Shown here one piece after another: positions 53,775 to 63,440 of a stretch of DNA of 64,000 nt. The notes under the pieces are model-generated. The model had not been told where the DNA came from. It saw nothing but the letters and a program-made list of their open reading frames with translations, and did no database searches. Source of the DNA: Synechococcus sp. BIOS-U3-1. Lineage in GTDB: Bacteria > Cyanobacteriota > Cyanobacteriia > PCC-6307 > Cyanobiaceae. Location: positions 310,001 through 374,000 of the forward strand of contig NZ_CP047936.1 of the NCBI RefSeq assembly GCF_014279975.1, given 5' to 3'. The stretch's first letter is position 1. Each line of letters starts with the position of its first letter. Both the position numbers and the translations under genes were made by a program.

Positions 53775-54389
53775 ATGACTGAGACCACCGCCTTCCCTCA
53801 GGGCCCGATCGGCCGTGTTTCTGGCCGTGGACTTGTACTGCGGGGTGATGACATCGATACAGACCGGATTATTCCAGCTCGTTTTCTCAAGTGTGTGAGC
53901 TTTGAAGCTCTGGGAGAACAGGCCTTTGCTGATGATCGAAAGGAACTGGCCGGAGCACACCCGTTTGACCAGCCGGAGCATCAGGGAGCATCGATCCTGG
54001 TCGTGAATGACAATTTCGGCTGTGGTTCAAGTCGTGAACATGCGCCGCAGGCACTGATGCGCTGGGGGATCCGTGCTGTTCTGGGCGTGAGTTATGCCGA
54101 GATCTTTCAAGGCAATTGCCTCGCGCTGGGAATTCCCTGTGCCACAGCCACGGCTGATCAGATCTGCGCTCTTCAGGATGCGGTTGAGGCTGATGCCACA
54201 ACTGAATGGACGCTTGATCTTCAGGCGCTCAACTTCAGTGATGGATCAATGTCTCAGACCATTTCCCTGGCTTCAGGCTCTCTGGACATGCTCCGCACTG
54301 GCCAGTGGGATGCCACTGGCCAGCTCGTGGCGAGAGATGCGGAGCTCACCCGCACGATGAAGGCACTCCCCTATTTGAATGGTTTCTGA
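53775..54389 (+). CDS. leuD: 3-isopropylmalate dehydratase small subunit
   Basis: Swivel-domain partner of LeuC. Conserved RGDDIDTDRIIPARFLK and NDNFGCGSSREHAPQAL are present; 204 residues from the ATG at MTETTAFPQG. The frame is open back to the leuC stop, but those 21 codons are not family-like. Together with leuC it forms a two-gene operon. Confidence 0.95.
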   Translation: MTETTAFPQGPIGRVSGRGLVLRGDDIDTDRIIPARFLKCVSFEALGEQAFADDRKELAGAHPFDQPEHQGASILVVNDNFGCGSSREHAPQALMRWGIRAVLGVSYAEIFQGNCLALGIPCATATADQICALQDAVEADATTEWTLDLQALNFSDGSMSQTISLASGSLDMLRTGQWDATGQLVARDAELTRTMKALPYLNGF

Positions 54390-54469
54390 GCTCGGTGGAA
54401 GCTTTTGATGAATGCCCCATGGCAGGCAGAGACCAGATTGTCTAAGACTGAGATAGAGGCACTGATGCC

Positions 54470-54940
54470 ATGAATCAGTTTCGACCTGTTCAGCTTGCTG
54501 CTGTCCTTCTGGTCAGCGCATTGATTCCTGTGACTGCCAAGGCTGAGCCGATTCAGTCATTGCTCGTTCAGCCATACGGATCGGCCAAGGAGCGATTGTT
54601 GATCAGCGGTGCCTGTTCTGGTTGTGATCTGCGCTCGGCTCGTTTGCAAGGCGCCCATCTGATCGGCGTGGATCTTCGCGATGCCGACCTCCGCGATGCT
54701 GATCTACGCGAAACCAACCTGGAGGGGGCTGATCTCAGTGGCGCCCGTCTTGATGGAGCTGATCTGCAGGGAGCGCAACTCAGCAATGCTGATCTCTCTA
54801 GAACCGATCTGCGTCGTGCTGATCTCCGTGGAGCTGTGGTGATCAATGCCTATGCACCGGATGTACGCACAGATGGCATGCGTTTTGCAGGTGCGGATCT
54901 CACCGGCAGCCATCTGATTTACGGGGGTGGACCCAACTAA
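54470..54940 (+). CDS. Secreted pentapeptide repeat protein
   Basis: 156 residues with a signal peptide (LAAVLLVSALIPVTAKAEP, cut after AKA) and roughly 12 tandem A(D/N)LxX pentapeptides between about residues 53 and 122, e.g. ADLRDADLRETNLEGADLSG. This forms a right-handed quadrilateral beta helix. Two cysteines (CSGC) precede the repeats. Such thylakoid-lumen or periplasmic proteins are numerous in cyanobacteria; function unknown. Confidence 0.88.
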   Translation: MNQFRPVQLAAVLLVSALIPVTAKAEPIQSLLVQPYGSAKERLLISGACSGCDLRSARLQGAHLIGVDLRDADLRDADLRETNLEGADLSGARLDGADLQGAQLSNADLSRTDLRRADLRGAVVINAYAPDVRTDGMRFAGADLTGSHLIYGGGPN

Positions 54941-54952
54941 AGCAGGCTCTGG

Positions 54953-57900
54953 TTAGAACGGTCGCCGGTCAAGTTCGTTGGGGAGATTGCGTGGTGTGTA
55001 GGGGATGAAGGGCTGCCCTGTCCCCGTGAAGTTGAAGTCATTCAGGCGGAATCGGAAACCGCCAATGCCTTCGTAGGGATTGAAGTAAAAACCAAGGTCA
55101 TAACTGCGGCGCTGCCAGCGCAGCTCAATATTGGAATTGATCACATTGCCGTAGAACTCGGAGTTGGGATCAATGTTCACGCCAAGGCCTGCATTCAGGA
55201 GTAATGGCCCAGCAAGCTGCTGGGTGATGCCGATGCCGAGGGTGGCGAGGTCCACTGACTGGTCGAATTCAAACGGACTGTCTCCGTTTTTTAGGGTGCC
55301 GCCACCGGCGATGGAAAGCTGGGTGTAGTCAAGAAAAGACTTGCTGAACGTGCCGAGAGTGAGCGTTGGTCCACCGGTGAGGCTGATCGTGTTCTGACTC
55401 TTTCCGGTCCCGAAGGCTGCCAGAGATGTATTGATGTTGGTGCGCAGAGTCAGGCCAGGCACGATGGCTACTGGCGAGTAGCGGTAAGCGGATTCCGGAG
55501 TAAGTGCAGCAGGTTTACCGCGCCAGAGTGGATAGCTGCTGTTTAACGATCCGTAGAAATTGGCCCGCGTGGTGTCGATGAGGTTGGTACTCGTGAAACT
55601 CTCAGCCTGGTAATTACCGAGGCCAAAGCGCCAGATGTAGTCGTTTGAAAGCTTGCCCCATCGCCAGTCGCCCTTCTGCTCAGCGAAAGCGCCGTAAGCG
55701 CTGTATACGTCGGTCTCACCAAGTGAGCCGTTCCAGGTGCGGTACCGATAAGCGCCAAAGAAACGCGTTTCTACTTGGCCAAGTAGGGGCAGCTTGAAAT
55801 AGCGATTCACGTTGCCCCAGAAACGGCTGCCATTCATGAAATTGCTGGGATTGAACGTACTGATATCGGCTTCCGCCTCAGTGTTCCAGCCCAGAACCGT
55901 GCCACTGAGTTCGGCCTCAAGGCCGAACAGGTCTCCGAGGGCATTGTCTTGTGTTGCTTTGGAGCTATCGATGGGTGTTCCTGGTGCCACGTAGCTGTTG
56001 TTGCTGCCGTCAATCGCTCGCTGTACCAGCAACTGGGGTTGCAGATCCAGAATGAAGTTGTCCGACAGTTCGATGGACTTGAGTTCGCGGCCAACGAAGA
56101 AACCACTGCGATCGTCTTTGTCGATACTCAGCACCCAGCGGTTCACGACCTCTTCTTGTTTTTGAATTCTTTGTGTCCTGGAGACGGGGATTGGCAACCG
56201 CTCTTCAACGATCAATCGGTTGCGCTGGCTCTTGATCAGGATGTCTCCATTCTCTTGCTCCGTGGCCACAACATCCTCCGCATCGATGCGGGTCTGAGCC
56301 GGTGTGTAGGGATCATTGCTGAAGCTCATCCGGCTGGCTGTCCAGCCCTCGGGGGTGAATGTCACCTGGGTCGCCTGGATCCGCCAACGGCTGATTTCGC
56401 CACTGATCAGCTTGCTTTTTCCGCGTTGATTCAGTTGGGAAGGCTTCACTCCGCCATATTTGTTTGCGGCAAGAACTTCGCTGTTGCGGACTTTGTCACT
56501 GTCACCCTGGCTTTGCTCGATCACCAGCCGCTGCTGCAGCTGGATGCTGCTGATCCGTTGATCAATGGCTGCAATGGCCGCGCTGCGACGTTTCTCCTGT
56601 TCAGCGAGAGAAAGGCTCGAGTCAGCGTGCTGCGACTGAGGCTGTGTGAGATCTGCAGCAGCTGAGTTCGCAGCTGTTTCCCGCACAGGATTCCCAAGAG
56701 TGATGTCTTCGAGTTGTTCGCTGAGACTCTGCGATTGGATCCGCGCTGCGCGGTCGGAATCTGGGCAGCCCAGCGGAGGCGGCGCTTCAGGACTCACCGG
56801 TTCAGGTTGATCCTGCCCCCAGCGATAGCGGAGTCCGACCAAGTAAGCGTTGCTGCCTTCCTTTACGCCGCTGTAAGTCCCGAAGGCTCCGGAGCGGTGG
56901 TGGATCCGTCCCACCATCGAAAGCTCCGGAGACACCGATGCTTCCAGCTCAAAAGCGAGGTAGTTGAGCAGATTCGCGTAATTCTCGCGGTAGGTGCGCT
57001 CGTAATTGCTGACCGCAGAGTTGTAGCTGATGCCTTCGACGAAGCCGAGGCTGAGCCAGGGTTGAACCCACAGGCGAGCACCAATGCCGAGGATGCCCTC
57101 GCCGAATGTTTGGGCCGGGGTATTTGCGTTGGGAATGGTCTGATTGAACGGGCCCCCTTGCTGTTCATAGGCCTGGTGGGCAAACAGATCAGCCTCCAGC
57201 TCCAGTTGCAGCGGTCCTGCTCGCCAGATGCGTTTCTGCATGCTGACGCCAAGCAGATATTCAGGACGCATCCTTCCGTTGAACAAGAAGGTGTCGCCGA
57301 AGTTGGAATCAATCATCTGTCCGCCCCAGGCGGTGATGGCCCAGGGGTGCGGATGCCAGTCGGGGATGGGTGGGATGGCCGGTGGGCAAGCCATGCCTTC
57401 CCCATCCTTGCTCTCTGGTGGGGTGGTGTCCGAGACCAGCCATTCTTCGCTGGGCAGAGGCTGTTCCCTGTCCCAGAAGCCTGCATCATCACCCTGGGGG
57501 CTGATGCGATTAGCCGTGAACGCGTCAAGCTCGATGTCAATGGCAGTCGGGAATCCCAGGCCAGTGCTCTCGATCACTGGCAGCAACCTGTCTTGGCTTG
57601 GATCCTCTGCAGGGACCTGACCCGATGGCGGTGCGTTGGACGTCGGTGCTCCTGGGTTGCTCGGTCGTGGGTTGAAATCAACGGCAGCGGTGTCGAGATC
57701 GAGAACGCCGTAAACGTCCGCCATTGAACCGCTGCCTTGGATCAAGTTGAACCGCAGGCTGCTGGCCTGGAAATACTGAGCACCTTTGCGATAACGAACA
57801 CTGCCGCGAGCGAAGAGGCTGTTGAAATTCGTGTCGAACTCCAGGCGATCTGCTCGTAGGACCCCGCCATTGATCACCGCACTGACGTTGCCTTCGGCTA

Positions 57901-58183
57901 CGAACAACTGACGCTTGGCGTCGTAAGTCTGGCGGTCGGCCCTTAGGCGCAATTTGGGAGGAGGCTGAACGTCTGCCAGAGGTTCTGCAATTTCCGCTTG
58001 CTTGGCCTCGGTTGTCGACGCCTCGCTATCCCCATCTTCGTCAGCGGACGATTCCACTCGGGTGGGTGGAATCACTCCGAAGTCGACCAGGTTCTCAAGA
58101 CCTTCTGATCGCGCTGGGCTTCCCAGGACTGCAGCCACAGCCAGAAGTCCCGTGACCGTGATGGGAGATCGGGAAGCTGGCAA
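54953..58183 (-). CDS. DUF3769 LptD-like outer membrane protein
   Basis: 1076 residues, the cyanobacterial counterpart of the LPS transport barrel LptD. A signal peptide (LLAVAAVLGSPARS) precedes an OstA-like N-terminal domain (RADRQTYDAKRQLFVAEGNV, then YRKGAQYFQASSLRFN), a long central linker with LptD-like second jellyroll pieces, and a C-terminal beta-barrel ending in alternating aromatic strands (DLGFYFNPYEGIGGFRFRLND). Start is a TTG. It lies downstream of psbI on the same strand. Confidence 0.85.
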   Translation of the reverse strand: MPASRSPITVTGLLAVAAVLGSPARSEGLENLVDFGVIPPTRVESSADEDGDSEASTTEAKQAEIAEPLADVQPPPKLRLRADRQTYDAKRQLFVAEGNVSAVINGGVLRADRLEFDTNFNSLFARGSVRYRKGAQYFQASSLRFNLIQGSGSMADVYGVLDLDTAAVDFNPRPSNPGAPTSNAPPSGQVPAEDPSQDRLLPVIESTGLGFPTAIDIELDAFTANRISPQGDDAGFWDREQPLPSEEWLVSDTTPPESKDGEGMACPPAIPPIPDWHPHPWAITAWGGQMIDSNFGDTFLFNGRMRPEYLLGVSMQKRIWRAGPLQLELEADLFAHQAYEQQGGPFNQTIPNANTPAQTFGEGILGIGARLWVQPWLSLGFVEGISYNSAVSNYERTYRENYANLLNYLAFELEASVSPELSMVGRIHHRSGAFGTYSGVKEGSNAYLVGLRYRWGQDQPEPVSPEAPPPLGCPDSDRAARIQSQSLSEQLEDITLGNPVRETAANSAAADLTQPQSQHADSSLSLAEQEKRRSAAIAAIDQRISSIQLQQRLVIEQSQGDSDKVRNSEVLAANKYGGVKPSQLNQRGKSKLISGEISRWRIQATQVTFTPEGWTASRMSFSNDPYTPAQTRIDAEDVVATEQENGDILIKSQRNRLIVEERLPIPVSRTQRIQKQEEVVNRWVLSIDKDDRSGFFVGRELKSIELSDNFILDLQPQLLVQRAIDGSNNSYVAPGTPIDSSKATQDNALGDLFGLEAELSGTVLGWNTEAEADISTFNPSNFMNGSRFWGNVNRYFKLPLLGQVETRFFGAYRYRTWNGSLGETDVYSAYGAFAEQKGDWRWGKLSNDYIWRFGLGNYQAESFTSTNLIDTTRANFYGSLNSSYPLWRGKPAALTPESAYRYSPVAIVPGLTLRTNINTSLAAFGTGKSQNTISLTGGPTLTLGTFSKSFLDYTQLSIAGGGTLKNGDSPFEFDQSVDLATLGIGITQQLAGPLLLNAGLGVNIDPNSEFYGNVINSNIELRWQRRSYDLGFYFNPYEGIGGFRFRLNDFNFTGTGQPFIPYTPRNLPNELDRRPF

Positions 58184-58295
58184 ATCCGCTCAAGAGTGGC
58201 CGGTGATCCTCACACGAGCATCCTCGGCATCTCTCCTGAAATGACCAGTGTTCGTCGTGACCCCTGAACGGAGTGCGCTCAGATCACGTCTGCAC

Positions 58296-58415
58296 TCAAT
58301 CTTCCAGGTCTTTGCGACTCGGAGTGCGGCTCGGGTCACTCGCCAGAAATCCAAAGACGAAGATCCCGATAAAAAAGAAGACGACCGAGTAAACGGAAAT
58401 CTTGAGGGCGAGCAT
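58296..58415 (-). CDS. psbI: Photosystem II reaction centre protein I
   Basis: 39-residue single-helix subunit of the photosystem II core. It reads [20 protein letters not shown] then [19 protein letters not shown], which matches PsbI over its whole length (conserved SDPxRxPxRKDLE tail). Missed by length-limited gene finding. It is on the same strand as the LptD-like gene, 112 bases upstream of it, and divergent from the alpha-mannosidase, with 37 bases between starts. Confidence 0.95.
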   Translation of the reverse strand: MLALKISVYSVVFFFIGIFVFGFLASDPSRTPSRKDLED

Positions 58416-58452
58416 GGAGACCGACCGGCGTCTGGGATAGCGCCATCATCTT

Positions 58453-61400
58453 ATGGGTCAAGGTTGTGAGATCACGATGCAGCCCCCTCTACAGCCCCGG
58501 CGATTGGCTTGGATTGAAACGTTTCGAAGTCGCAGCCACCTCAATCGGCTGCCTTTTTGGCATCGTTGCGGCGATTTGTGCCGCCATTCCGTCCTTGAAG
58601 AGCCCTGGGGGGCGCAGCATCGACCTGATTGGGCGAAGCGTGGGCTGTTGATCTGGCCAAGAGGGGGCGTCTGGTTGCGAATCGAGCAGACCATCGCCTG
58701 GCCAGAGCATTGGCAGCATTGCGAGGAGAGCCTTGAGCGTCTCGTGCTCAGTTGGTGGGCAGACCAGGTGCGGCTCTGGGTGGATGGGGTTCTCGTTCAT
58801 GAAGGGGACCTGTTCGACACGCGCTGCCGCTGGAAGCTTCCGGCTCACTGGAGGCATGGGGTAGGGCTGAGAGTGCTTCTGGAGCTGCGCAGTCCTTGTC
58901 ATGACGATGGTGCACTGATCAGAAGTGATCTGGTGAGGGAACCTGCGTCGCCTGCTCTTGATCCGCAGGGGTGCTTGCTTCCCCAGGCCCTTGAACTCAC
59001 TGGCATCACGGCAGAGTCGGTTCCTGAGTTGTGGCTTGACTGCGATCCGCTCTCTGGCAGGGCGGTGTCTCAGGTTGATCAACACCTCGCGGGACAGGCT
59101 CGTGCCAGCGGAGGACTGCACTGGGTGGGTCATGCCCATTTGGATCTGGCCTGGTTGTGGCCCGTTGCTGACACTTGGCAGGCGGCTGAACGCACCTTCC
59201 GCTCTGTTCTGGATCTAATGGAGCTCTTCCCGGAGCTGCATTTCGCTCACTCCACTCCGGCTTTGTACGAGTGGGTGGAGTGCCACCGTCCTGCGTTGTT
59301 TGCACGCATTCAGCAGGCCAGTCGTCTGGGCCGTTGGGAGCCCATTAACGGTCCCTGGGTTGAGACCGACTGTGTCCTTGTGAGCACGGCTTCTCTCTGG
59401 CGACAATTTGCAATAGGCCAGGAGACCAGCCATAGACAGTTCCCTGAGTGGCAACATGACCTGGCCTGGTTGCCGGACAGTTTCGGATTTGCCGCTGGGC
59501 TGCCAGCCGTCGCTCACGTCACCGGTGTGCGCTGGTTCTGCACACACAAGCTGGCCTGGAATTCCACCAACGTTTTCCCACACCGTCTGTTTCGCTGGCG
59601 AGGCCGCGGCGGGGCCGAGCTGCTGGCGTTGATGTTGCCAGGCATCGGTACGGATGCCGATCCACTGGCCATGCAGCAGGAACAGCAGCGCTTCTTGGCC
59701 AAGGCAGGCGTTGATCAAGCGCTGTGGTTGCCCGGAGTTGGTGACCATGGCGGCGGACCCACCAGGGAAATGCTTGAAGAGATGCAGCTCTGGCAAAATC
59801 ATCCACAGGCCTCTCCACGTCGAGCAGGGACGGTCCGTGAATACTTGACGCAGCTGGAGCCGCTCAGAGCTTCATTGCCCGTCTGGAAGGACGAGCTATA
59901 CCTGGAACTGCATCGGGGCTGTGCCACCACACGTCCGGATCAAAAACGACACAACCGCACCCTGGAGCGCCTGCTGCGGGAAGCTGATCTGGTGGAGGCC
60001 CTTGGGGCTGGCTCGACGCAGCGGCGAGACTGGCAGGTGCTGCTGTTCCAGCAGTTTCACGACATTCTCCCGGGAACATCGATTCCTGAGGTGTTTGATC
60101 AGGCGGAGCCCCAGTGGCGAGCGGCCCGCCGTGCTGCGGCAGTGTTGCGGACTGCCGGTCTCCGTCAGTTAATCAGTCATGCATTGCCCGCGGACTCAGG
60201 GCCTGGCAAGAGGTGCCAACGCTGGGCATGGTGCGGCCTTCAGCCACTGCAGCGCTGGTCTCCACTGGTGCGGCTGCCGCTAGGCCGGTGGTCGTGTGAG
60301 GGCAACAACCTGCCGTCACAGGTGGCTCCAGGCGGGGATCTGTGGGTGCAGTTGCCCGAGGCCCAGGGGGTGATGGCACTGCCTCTGGAGTGTCATCAAG
60401 ATGCAGCCGCGGTTGCGACAGCTGCTCCTGTAGTGCGGAATCCGGTTCGGGTTCAGGTCATCGCCGAGCAGAGCTGGCGACTCAACAATGGTCTGCTCAC
60501 GCTTGAGCTGGACCACAGGGGACTGACTCGACTGCAGGACGAGCAGGGTGTTGATCAGCTCTCAGAACCATTGCAGTTCAAGCGCTACAGCGACCGCGGT
60601 GAGTTCTGGGATGCCTGGGATCTGGCGGCGGATTATCCGCAGTACCCACTGCCGATGGCTGCTGACTGGCAGCTGGAGCTCGTGGAGCAGGGCCCGCTGG
60701 TGGCCAGGGTGGTGCTGCGCAGTTCGATCGAGAGCAGCGCGTTGCGTATGGATGTGCTGCTGCGAGCCGATAGTCCCGCCGTAGAACTGCAAATGACCAT
60801 CGACTGGCATCAGACCCATGAACTGCTTCGCATGGTCTGCCCCCTGGCTAAGCCAGCGGTGCGCTGGGCTGCGGACACCAGCGGTGGCGTGATCGAACGA
60901 CCCGCTGTTGCCTTGATGCCCATGGAGCAAGCCCGTTGGGAGGTGCCTGTGATCTCCTGGTTGGCTAGTGAGGAAACATCTCCCGGCGGTGGACTTGGCG
61001 TCTTGCTCGACGGTCCTCAGGGTGTTGATGCCGGATCGCATCACCTAGGAATCTCGTTGCTGCGTGGGCCAACCTGGCCCGATCCATCGGCGGATCGGCG
61101 ACTGCATCGTCATCGCCTGGCCCTGATGCCAGTTGCGAAGGGGTGGTATCGGGATGGTCTTGCGCAGGCAGCGATTCACTTTCGTGAACCGGGTTGGCTC
61201 GGACCGCTTGAATCCCGTGATCGCTGGCGGGGTTTCCCTGCTTTACCCAAAGAATTAGTACCGATTTCGATTCGACCGGATCAATCAGCAGATGCGATTA
61301 AAAATTCGGTCCTTATTCAGCTGTTGAACCCCGGTGGCGCAAGGGTGAAGTGGTCACCTGGCGATCAGGGCTGGTGGATTCAGGATCAACAACATTCCGC

Positions 61401-61455
61401 TGAGATCTTTCCAGGAGCCCTGAAAGAACTGCGCCTAACCCCTCAGTCGTCGTGA
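58453..61455 (+). CDS. GH38 alpha-mannosidase
   Basis: Glycoside hydrolase of 1000 residues. Zinc-binding H229 and D231 are in VGHAHLDLAWLWP, the catalytic nucleophile is D342 in LPDSFGFAAGLP, and LPGVGDHGGGPTRE supplies the other zinc-side residues; the C-terminal beta domain carries YSDRGEFWDAWD-like blocks. No signal peptide is visible, so it probably acts in the cytoplasm, on stored or recycled mannosides. ATG codons at 58453 and 58477 both fit. Ends 13 bases into psbN on the opposite strand. Confidence 0.92.
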   Translation: MGQGCEITMQPPLQPRRLAWIETFRSRSHLNRLPFWHRCGDLCRHSVLEEPWGAQHRPDWAKRGLLIWPRGGVWLRIEQTIAWPEHWQHCEESLERLVLSWWADQVRLWVDGVLVHEGDLFDTRCRWKLPAHWRHGVGLRVLLELRSPCHDDGALIRSDLVREPASPALDPQGCLLPQALELTGITAESVPELWLDCDPLSGRAVSQVDQHLAGQARASGGLHWVGHAHLDLAWLWPVADTWQAAERTFRSVLDLMELFPELHFAHSTPALYEWVECHRPALFARIQQASRLGRWEPINGPWVETDCVLVSTASLWRQFAIGQETSHRQFPEWQHDLAWLPDSFGFAAGLPAVAHVTGVRWFCTHKLAWNSTNVFPHRLFRWRGRGGAELLALMLPGIGTDADPLAMQQEQQRFLAKAGVDQALWLPGVGDHGGGPTREMLEEMQLWQNHPQASPRRAGTVREYLTQLEPLRASLPVWKDELYLELHRGCATTRPDQKRHNRTLERLLREADLVEALGAGSTQRRDWQVLLFQQFHDILPGTSIPEVFDQAEPQWRAARRAAAVLRTAGLRQLISHALPADSGPGKRCQRWAWCGLQPLQRWSPLVRLPLGRWSCEGNNLPSQVAPGGDLWVQLPEAQGVMALPLECHQDAAAVATAAPVVRNPVRVQVIAEQSWRLNNGLLTLELDHRGLTRLQDEQGVDQLSEPLQFKRYSDRGEFWDAWDLAADYPQYPLPMAADWQLELVEQGPLVARVVLRSSIESSALRMDVLLRADSPAVELQMTIDWHQTHELLRMVCPLAKPAVRWAADTSGGVIERPAVALMPMEQARWEVPVISWLASEETSPGGGLGVLLDGPQGVDAGSHHLGISLLRGPTWPDPSADRRLHRHRLALMPVAKGWYRDGLAQAAIHFREPGWLGPLESRDRWRGFPALPKELVPISIRPDQSADAIKNSVLIQLLNPGGARVKWSPGDQGWWIQDQQHSAEIFPGALKELRLTPQSS

Positions 61456-61583
61456 TCATCGAAGGGATCGTCCAGGCGTTTGGACGGTGGTCCGAAGGCT
61501 GTATAAACGCCAAAACCAGTGAGTCCGAGCAGTGCGGTTAACACTGCGATTGACACCGACAGCGCCGGGGAGGAGCTTTCCAT
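61443..61583 (-). CDS. psbN: PsbN, photosystem II assembly factor
   Basis: 46 residues: [20 protein letters not shown] starts it, followed by the membrane segment end [15 protein letters not shown] and the acidic tail DDPFDDHDD. This matches cyanobacterial PsbN. It is divergent from psbH, the classic arrangement, and its 3' end overlaps the alpha-mannosidase gene by 13 bases. Confidence 0.95.
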   Translation of the reverse strand: MESSSPALSVSIAVLTALLGLTGFGVYTAFGPPSKRLDDPFDDHDD

Positions 61584-61669
61584 CACATCTCTCGACAGGA
61601 TCAGCCCTGTTCAGGGCCGGGACCCCTACAGTATCTGGACTGAACTTCACCCGAGACCTCAGGGCCGCT

Positions 61670-61870
61670 ATGGCACAACGCACTCGTTTGGGCGATCTGC
61701 TCCGTCCCCTCAACTCCGAGTACGGCAAGGTTGTGCCCGGATGGGGTACAACTCCCGTCATGGGCATCTTTATGGTGCTGTTTCTGGTTTTCCTATTGGT
61801 CATTCTTCAGCTCTACAACCAGTCGCTGATCCTTGAAGGAATCAATGTGAACTGGAACGGCGGCGCCTGA
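61670..61870 (+). CDS. psbH: Photosystem II reaction centre protein H
   Basis: 66-residue phosphoprotein-type subunit near CP47, one helix. [20 protein letters not shown] and [15 protein letters not shown] are characteristic; the C-terminus is NVNWNGGA. The frame is open upstream over psbN's antisense, but this ATG is the conserved start. It is followed by tatA after 22 bases. Confidence 0.96.
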   Translation: MAQRTRLGDLLRPLNSEYGKVVPGWGTTPVMGIFMVLFLVFLLVILQLYNQSLILEGINVNWNGGA

Positions 61871-61892
61871 TTCGGCCCGCTCATCACCTTCC

Positions 61893-62132
61893 ATGAACAT
61901 TTTCGGCATCGGACTTCCTGAAATGGCCGTCATCGGAGCCGTTGCGCTTCTGGTGTTTGGGCCTAAGCGTCTGCCTGAATTTGGTCGGACACTCGGCAAA
62001 ACCTTGAAAGGTTTTCAGACGGCTTCCAAGGAATTTGAGCGCGAAATCAGTAAGGCGATGGCAGATCCGGAGGAACTTCCACCCTCCTCTTCATCCGATG
62101 CTGCGTCATCGCCAAAGGGCTCTGAGGACTGA
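61893..62132 (+). CDS. tatA: Twin-arginine translocase subunit TatA
   Basis: 79 residues: short N-terminal helix (MNIFGIGLPEMAVIGAVALL), the FGPKRLPEFGR hinge, and an amphipathic helix ending in a Ser/Asp-rich tail, as in TatA/E. Forms the protein-conducting oligomer that exports folded proteins to the periplasm or thylakoid lumen. Shares strand with psbH and pth, 3 bases before the latter. Confidence 0.92.
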   Translation: MNIFGIGLPEMAVIGAVALLVFGPKRLPEFGRTLGKTLKGFQTASKEFEREISKAMADPEELPPSSSSDAASSPKGSED

Positions 62133-62135
62133 TCG

Positions 62136-62768
62136 GTGATCAAACGTGGGGACCTCCGTCTGGTGGTCGGACTGGGCAATCCGGGTGAAAAATATGCATC
62201 AACTCGGCACAACGTCGGATTCATGGCGCTTGAGCTGCTCACAACACGTGAGGGTGGGAATTTCAAGGCGATGTCAAAACTTCATGGTGACCTCGCTGAT
62301 GTCGGTTCCGGTTGCGCTCGACTCAGGTTGCTGATGCCCCAGACCTACATGAATGACAGTGGCCGTTCGATCCGTGCAGCACTGGATTGGTTTGATCTGG
62401 GGATTCATCAGCTGATTGTGCTCGTCGATGACATGGACTTGCCGCTTGGACGGTTGCGCTTGCGGGCGCGCGGTGGTGCCGGCGGACATAACGGTCTGAA
62501 GAGCACTATTCAGCATCTCGGCACCCAGGAGTTCGCCCGCCTTCGTATTGGAATCGGCGCTCCCGGTCGCAATCCTGAGGAACGCCGTGCCCGCACGGTG
62601 TCTCACGTCCTTGGTCAGTTCAACCGTGCTGAGGAACCTCTCCTTCAGGAGGTGCTGCGGGAAGTGTTGTCCGGCCTCGATCACATCCAGCGGCAAGGCT
62701 TGGATCGGGCAGGAAATGCCATCAATGCGGTGAATCTGGAGCCTGCTGTTGATGGCGATCCGGCCTGA
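62136..62768 (+). CDS. pth: Peptidyl-tRNA hydrolase
   Basis: Releases tRNA from prematurely terminated peptides. Conserved VGLGNPGEKYASTRHNVGF (catalytic His), MPQTYMNDSGRS and GGAGGHNGLKSTIQHLGTQE are all present in the 210 residues. GTG start. Its stop overlaps the next ATG by 1 base (TGATG). Confidence 0.96.
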   Translation: MIKRGDLRLVVGLGNPGEKYASTRHNVGFMALELLTTREGGNFKAMSKLHGDLADVGSGCARLRLLMPQTYMNDSGRSIRAALDWFDLGIHQLIVLVDDMDLPLGRLRLRARGGAGGHNGLKSTIQHLGTQEFARLRIGIGAPGRNPEERRARTVSHVLGQFNRAEEPLLQEVLREVLSGLDHIQRQGLDRAGNAINAVNLEPAVDGDPA

Positions 62769-63025
62769 TGGCGCCATTGCCTGTCACCACGGCTCATCTT
62801 CGGGTGCACCAACACAGCTTCCGAGACAAGTGTCTGCAGGGTGAGGTTCAGGCGGGTGGCTTCACCTGGACATTTCACTGGTTGTTTGACCGGGGTGAGC
62901 TGAGTGTGGAGCCCTCCCTGGGTAGAGCGTTGATTCAGGACGCGTTGCTTCGCTTTCTTGTCAAATCCGACTACAGGCTGGAAGCCGGAGGTGATTACAG
63001 CTTTACTGTGAGGGCGCGTTTCTGA
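62768..63025 (+). CDS. DUF3146 family protein
   Basis: 85 residues of a small cyanobacterial family of unknown function. Recognised by the strand-rich pattern GGFTWTFHWLFDRGELSVEPSLGRALIQDALLRFL in part and the YRLEAGGDYSFTVRAR ending. Translation is likely coupled to pth through the 1-base overlap. The 3' end overlaps the convergent YqgF-like gene by 23 bases. Confidence 0.8.
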   Translation: MAPLPVTTAHLRVHQHSFRDKCLQGEVQAGGFTWTFHWLFDRGELSVEPSLGRALIQDALLRFLVKSDYRLEAGGDYSFTVRARF

Positions 63026-63440
63026 GAGGAGCTGGTCCCGGCCAGAAGATTTGGCGGCCCAGCTCCGATTCAAGAATGACCAGGGCAGCCACGGCATCAA
63101 GTTCGGTAGGTGGTATCAGCAAACCTTGGGGGATTAATCGCCGCCATCCTCTTGGCGGCCATAGCTGCCAGTAACGCTTGCGAGCTTGCAGTGTGGTGCC
63201 GCGCTCATCCACCAGCTTGACGGGAAGATCCTCAGGAAGCTCATTCCTCAAGCTGTCGCTGGCTGTGCCATCCCCCAGCACTAAGCATTCAACGGGCGCG
63301 ATCTGCCTCCAGCACTGCAGGGTGTGCAGCACAGCCTTGGTTGCAACGACATGACCTTCGATGACGCAGTCACTTTCGCAATCGACCAGGACTAACCCGC
63401 ATTTGTTGCGTCCTGGGTCAACAGAGACGATCCAGCTCAT
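63003..63440 (-). CDS. YqgF/RuvX-like RNase H-fold protein
   Basis: 145 residues opening WIVSVDPGRNKCGLVLVDCES, the first strand and acid of the YqgF/RuvC RNase H fold, with ECLVLGDGTASD as the second strand and VDERGTTLQARKRYW as the third. Relatives process pre-16S rRNA or resolve junctions, but the short length and divergent end leave the exact role open. Its start overlaps the DUF3084 stop as ATGA. Confidence 0.75.
   Translation of the reverse strand: MSWIVSVDPGRNKCGLVLVDCESDCVIEGHVVATKAVLHTLQCWRQIAPVECLVLGDGTASDSLRNELPEDLPVKLVDERGTTLQARKRYWQLWPPRGWRRLIPQGLLIPPTELDAVAALVILESELGRQIFWPGPAPLRNAPSQ

Noticed and set aside
56714-57727. 337-codon frame antisense to the LptD-like gene
   Set aside because: Composition is a codon-mirror artefact and no family is recognised; the sense gene has signal peptide and barrel pattern.
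58248-58469. 73-codon plus-strand frame over psbI
   Set aside because: It is the antisense of psbI, which is recognised along its whole length.
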